Origin: JAADHG01 sp964418645
Lineage (GTDB): Bacteria; Bacteroidota; Bacteroidia; Flavobacteriales; Flavobacteriaceae
DNA length: 64,000 bases
Assembly: GCA_964418645.1 (NCBI GenBank)
Contig: CAYQME010000006.1
Coordinates: forward strand, 1-64,000
Direction of reading: 5' to 3'
A model generated the notes under the pieces. The model was not told where the DNA came from and made no database searches. It saw nothing but the letters and a program-made list of their open reading frames with translations. A program made the position numbers and the translations under genes. Below, piece by piece: positions 63,102 through 64,000 of the stretch. Within the stretch, counting starts at the first letter, position 1, and the number at the start of each line of letters is the position of its first letter.

Positions 63102-64000
63102 ATGTCTTACACAAGACCTGAACCTAAAATTTTTCCTTGCTCTCAGAGTAAAGAACTAGCAGGTAAAATAGCTGAATCTTTTGGTATTGATTTGGGTGAG
63201 GTAATTACGTCTAAATATAGTGACGGTGAATTTCAGCCTTCGTTTGAAGAATCAATTCGTGGATCTAGAATATTTATTGTAGGTTCAACACATCCAGGTT
63301 CCGATAATTTAATGGAAATGCTATTAATGATTGATGCGGCAAAACGTGCTTCAGCAAGACATATAACAGCGGTTTTACCATATTTTGGATGGGCTAGGCA
63401 AGACAGGAAAGATAAGCCAAGAGTTCCTATAGCAGCTAAATTGGTTGCTAAAATGTTAGAAACAGCAGGTGCAACACGTATTATTACAATGGATTTGCAT
63501 GCTGATCAAATTCAAGGATTTTTTGAAAGACCAGTCGATCATTTATATGCATCAACAATATTTTTACCATATTTAAGAAAGTTAAATCTTGAAAACTTAA
63601 CAATTGCTTCTCCTGATATGGGAGGTTCCAAAAGAGCTTATGCGTATTCTAAGGCACTGCAAAGTGATGTAGTAATATGTTATAAGCAACGCGCAAAAGC
63701 AAATGTTATTAAACATATGGAACTTATTGGAGATGTTACCGGAAAAAATGTTGTGCTTGTAGACGATATGGTTGATACTGCAGGAACTTTAGCAAAAGCT
63801 GCCGATTTGATGATAGAAAGAGGAGCATTAAGTGTAAGAGCAATTTGTACACACCCAATTTTATCGGGAAATGCTTACGAAAAACTTGAAAAGTCTAAAC
63901 TTGAAGAATTAATAGTTACCGATTCTATTCCTTTAAAGCAAAAATGTGATAAAATAAGAGTTTTAGGCAGTGCAAAGTTATTTGCCGATGTAATGCTAAA
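63102..64000 (+). CDS. prs: Ribose-phosphate pyrophosphokinase (PRPP synthetase), runs off the right edge
   Basis: The open frame gives 299 residues to the window edge. Hallmarks are KYSDGEFQPSFEESIRG (about 39-55), the ATP-binding LPYFGWARQDRK, DLHADQIQGFF and the PRPP-binding loop LVDDMVDTAGT. It makes phosphoribosyl pyrophosphate from ribose-5-phosphate and ATP for nucleotide, His and Trp synthesis. The start ATG at 63102 follows a consensus promoter. Only the last few residues are outside the window. Confidence 0.96.
   Translation, partial: MSYTRPEPKIFPCSQSKELAGKIAESFGIDLGEVITSKYSDGEFQPSFEESIRGSRIFIVGSTHPGSDNLMEMLLMIDAAKRASARHITAVLPYFGWARQDRKDKPRVPIAAKLVAKMLETAGATRIITMDLHADQIQGFFERPVDHLYASTIFLPYLRKLNLENLTIASPDMGGSKRAYAYSKALQSDVVICYKQRAKANVIKHMELIGDVTGKNVVLVDDMVDTAGTLAKAADLMIERGALSVRAICTHPILSGNAYEKLEKSKLEELIVTDSIPLKQKCDKIRVLGSAKLFADVML

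Noticed and set aside
1..64000. CRISPR array, prophage or rRNA operon
   Set aside because: No regularly spaced direct repeats, no phage structural or integrase genes and no rRNA-like stretch were seen; the only integrase-like genes are IS transposase remnants.

Overview
The window looks like chromosome of a marine or polysaccharide-degrading member of the Flavobacteriaceae (Bacteroidota). The DNA is AT-rich. It carries a SusC/SusD pair, TAnnTTTG-type promoters without clear Shine-Dalgarno sites, LytTR-type two-component regulation, many signal-peptidase-II lipoproteins, VCBS/ASPIC repeat proteins and Bacteroidota-style gene fusions (NagB-PIG-L, UraD-UraH). These assignments come from reading protein motifs, not from database searches.

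Region 1 (1-7484) is an arsenosugar-type cluster on the minus strand: ArsS radical SAM protein, peroxidase-like protein, rhodanese lipoprotein, two glycosyltransferase-like proteins of the TIGR04282 and TIGR04283 kinds, a purine nucleoside phosphorylase, an ArsM-type methyltransferase and a DUF547 protein. A truncated FAD oxidoreductase and a GH113-like lipoprotein lie at its end. The likely chemistry is methylation of arsenite, transfer of the 5'-deoxyadenosyl group to arsenic, removal of adenine and glycosylation. DsbD follows at 7712-9685.

Region 2 (9808-21069) encodes purine catabolism from guanine to allantoate and beyond: guanine deaminase, xanthine dehydrogenase (two subunits) with its XdhC maturation factor, the membrane urate hydroxylase PuuD, a fused OHCU decarboxylase/HIU hydrolase, allantoinase and allantoicase. 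An uncharacterised CitE/HpcH-like aldolase homologue sits at the distal end, bracketed by two dispersed palindromic repeats.

Region 3 (21205-44005) is an amino-sugar (GlcNAc/chitooligosaccharide) utilisation locus: a decayed NagX-like acyltransferase, an SSS transporter, a LytTR regulator with its LytS-type kinase, SusC/SusD, a VCBS/ASPIC lipoprotein, a lactonase-fold lipoprotein, the NagB-PIG-L fusion, two GH20 hexosaminidases (one without and one with a signal peptide) and an AmpG-like MFS permease. The SusC upstream region holds a perfect 30-bp and a perfect 20-bp palindrome.

Region 4 (44051-47129) is a scrap zone with shuffled VCBS and GNAT fragments and a degenerate IS1595-family element.

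Region 5 (47268-60766) holds two divergent cassettes for 3-keto-glycoside-type oxidation and cleavage, each with a GMC oxidoreductase, a gluconate-2-dehydrogenase subunit-3 protein and a DUF1080 protein. Sugar isomerases, Gfo/Idh/MocA oxidoreductases and an MFS permease accompany them. An AraC regulator lies between, and a near-identical 25-bp sequence occurs at its start and upstream of the minus-strand operon.

Region 6 (60784-64000) holds a second scrap zone (MalK/UgpC fragment, IS21 IstA and IstB fragments, IS1595 fragment), then tRNA-Leu(CAA) with its terminator, and the start of prs running off the right edge.
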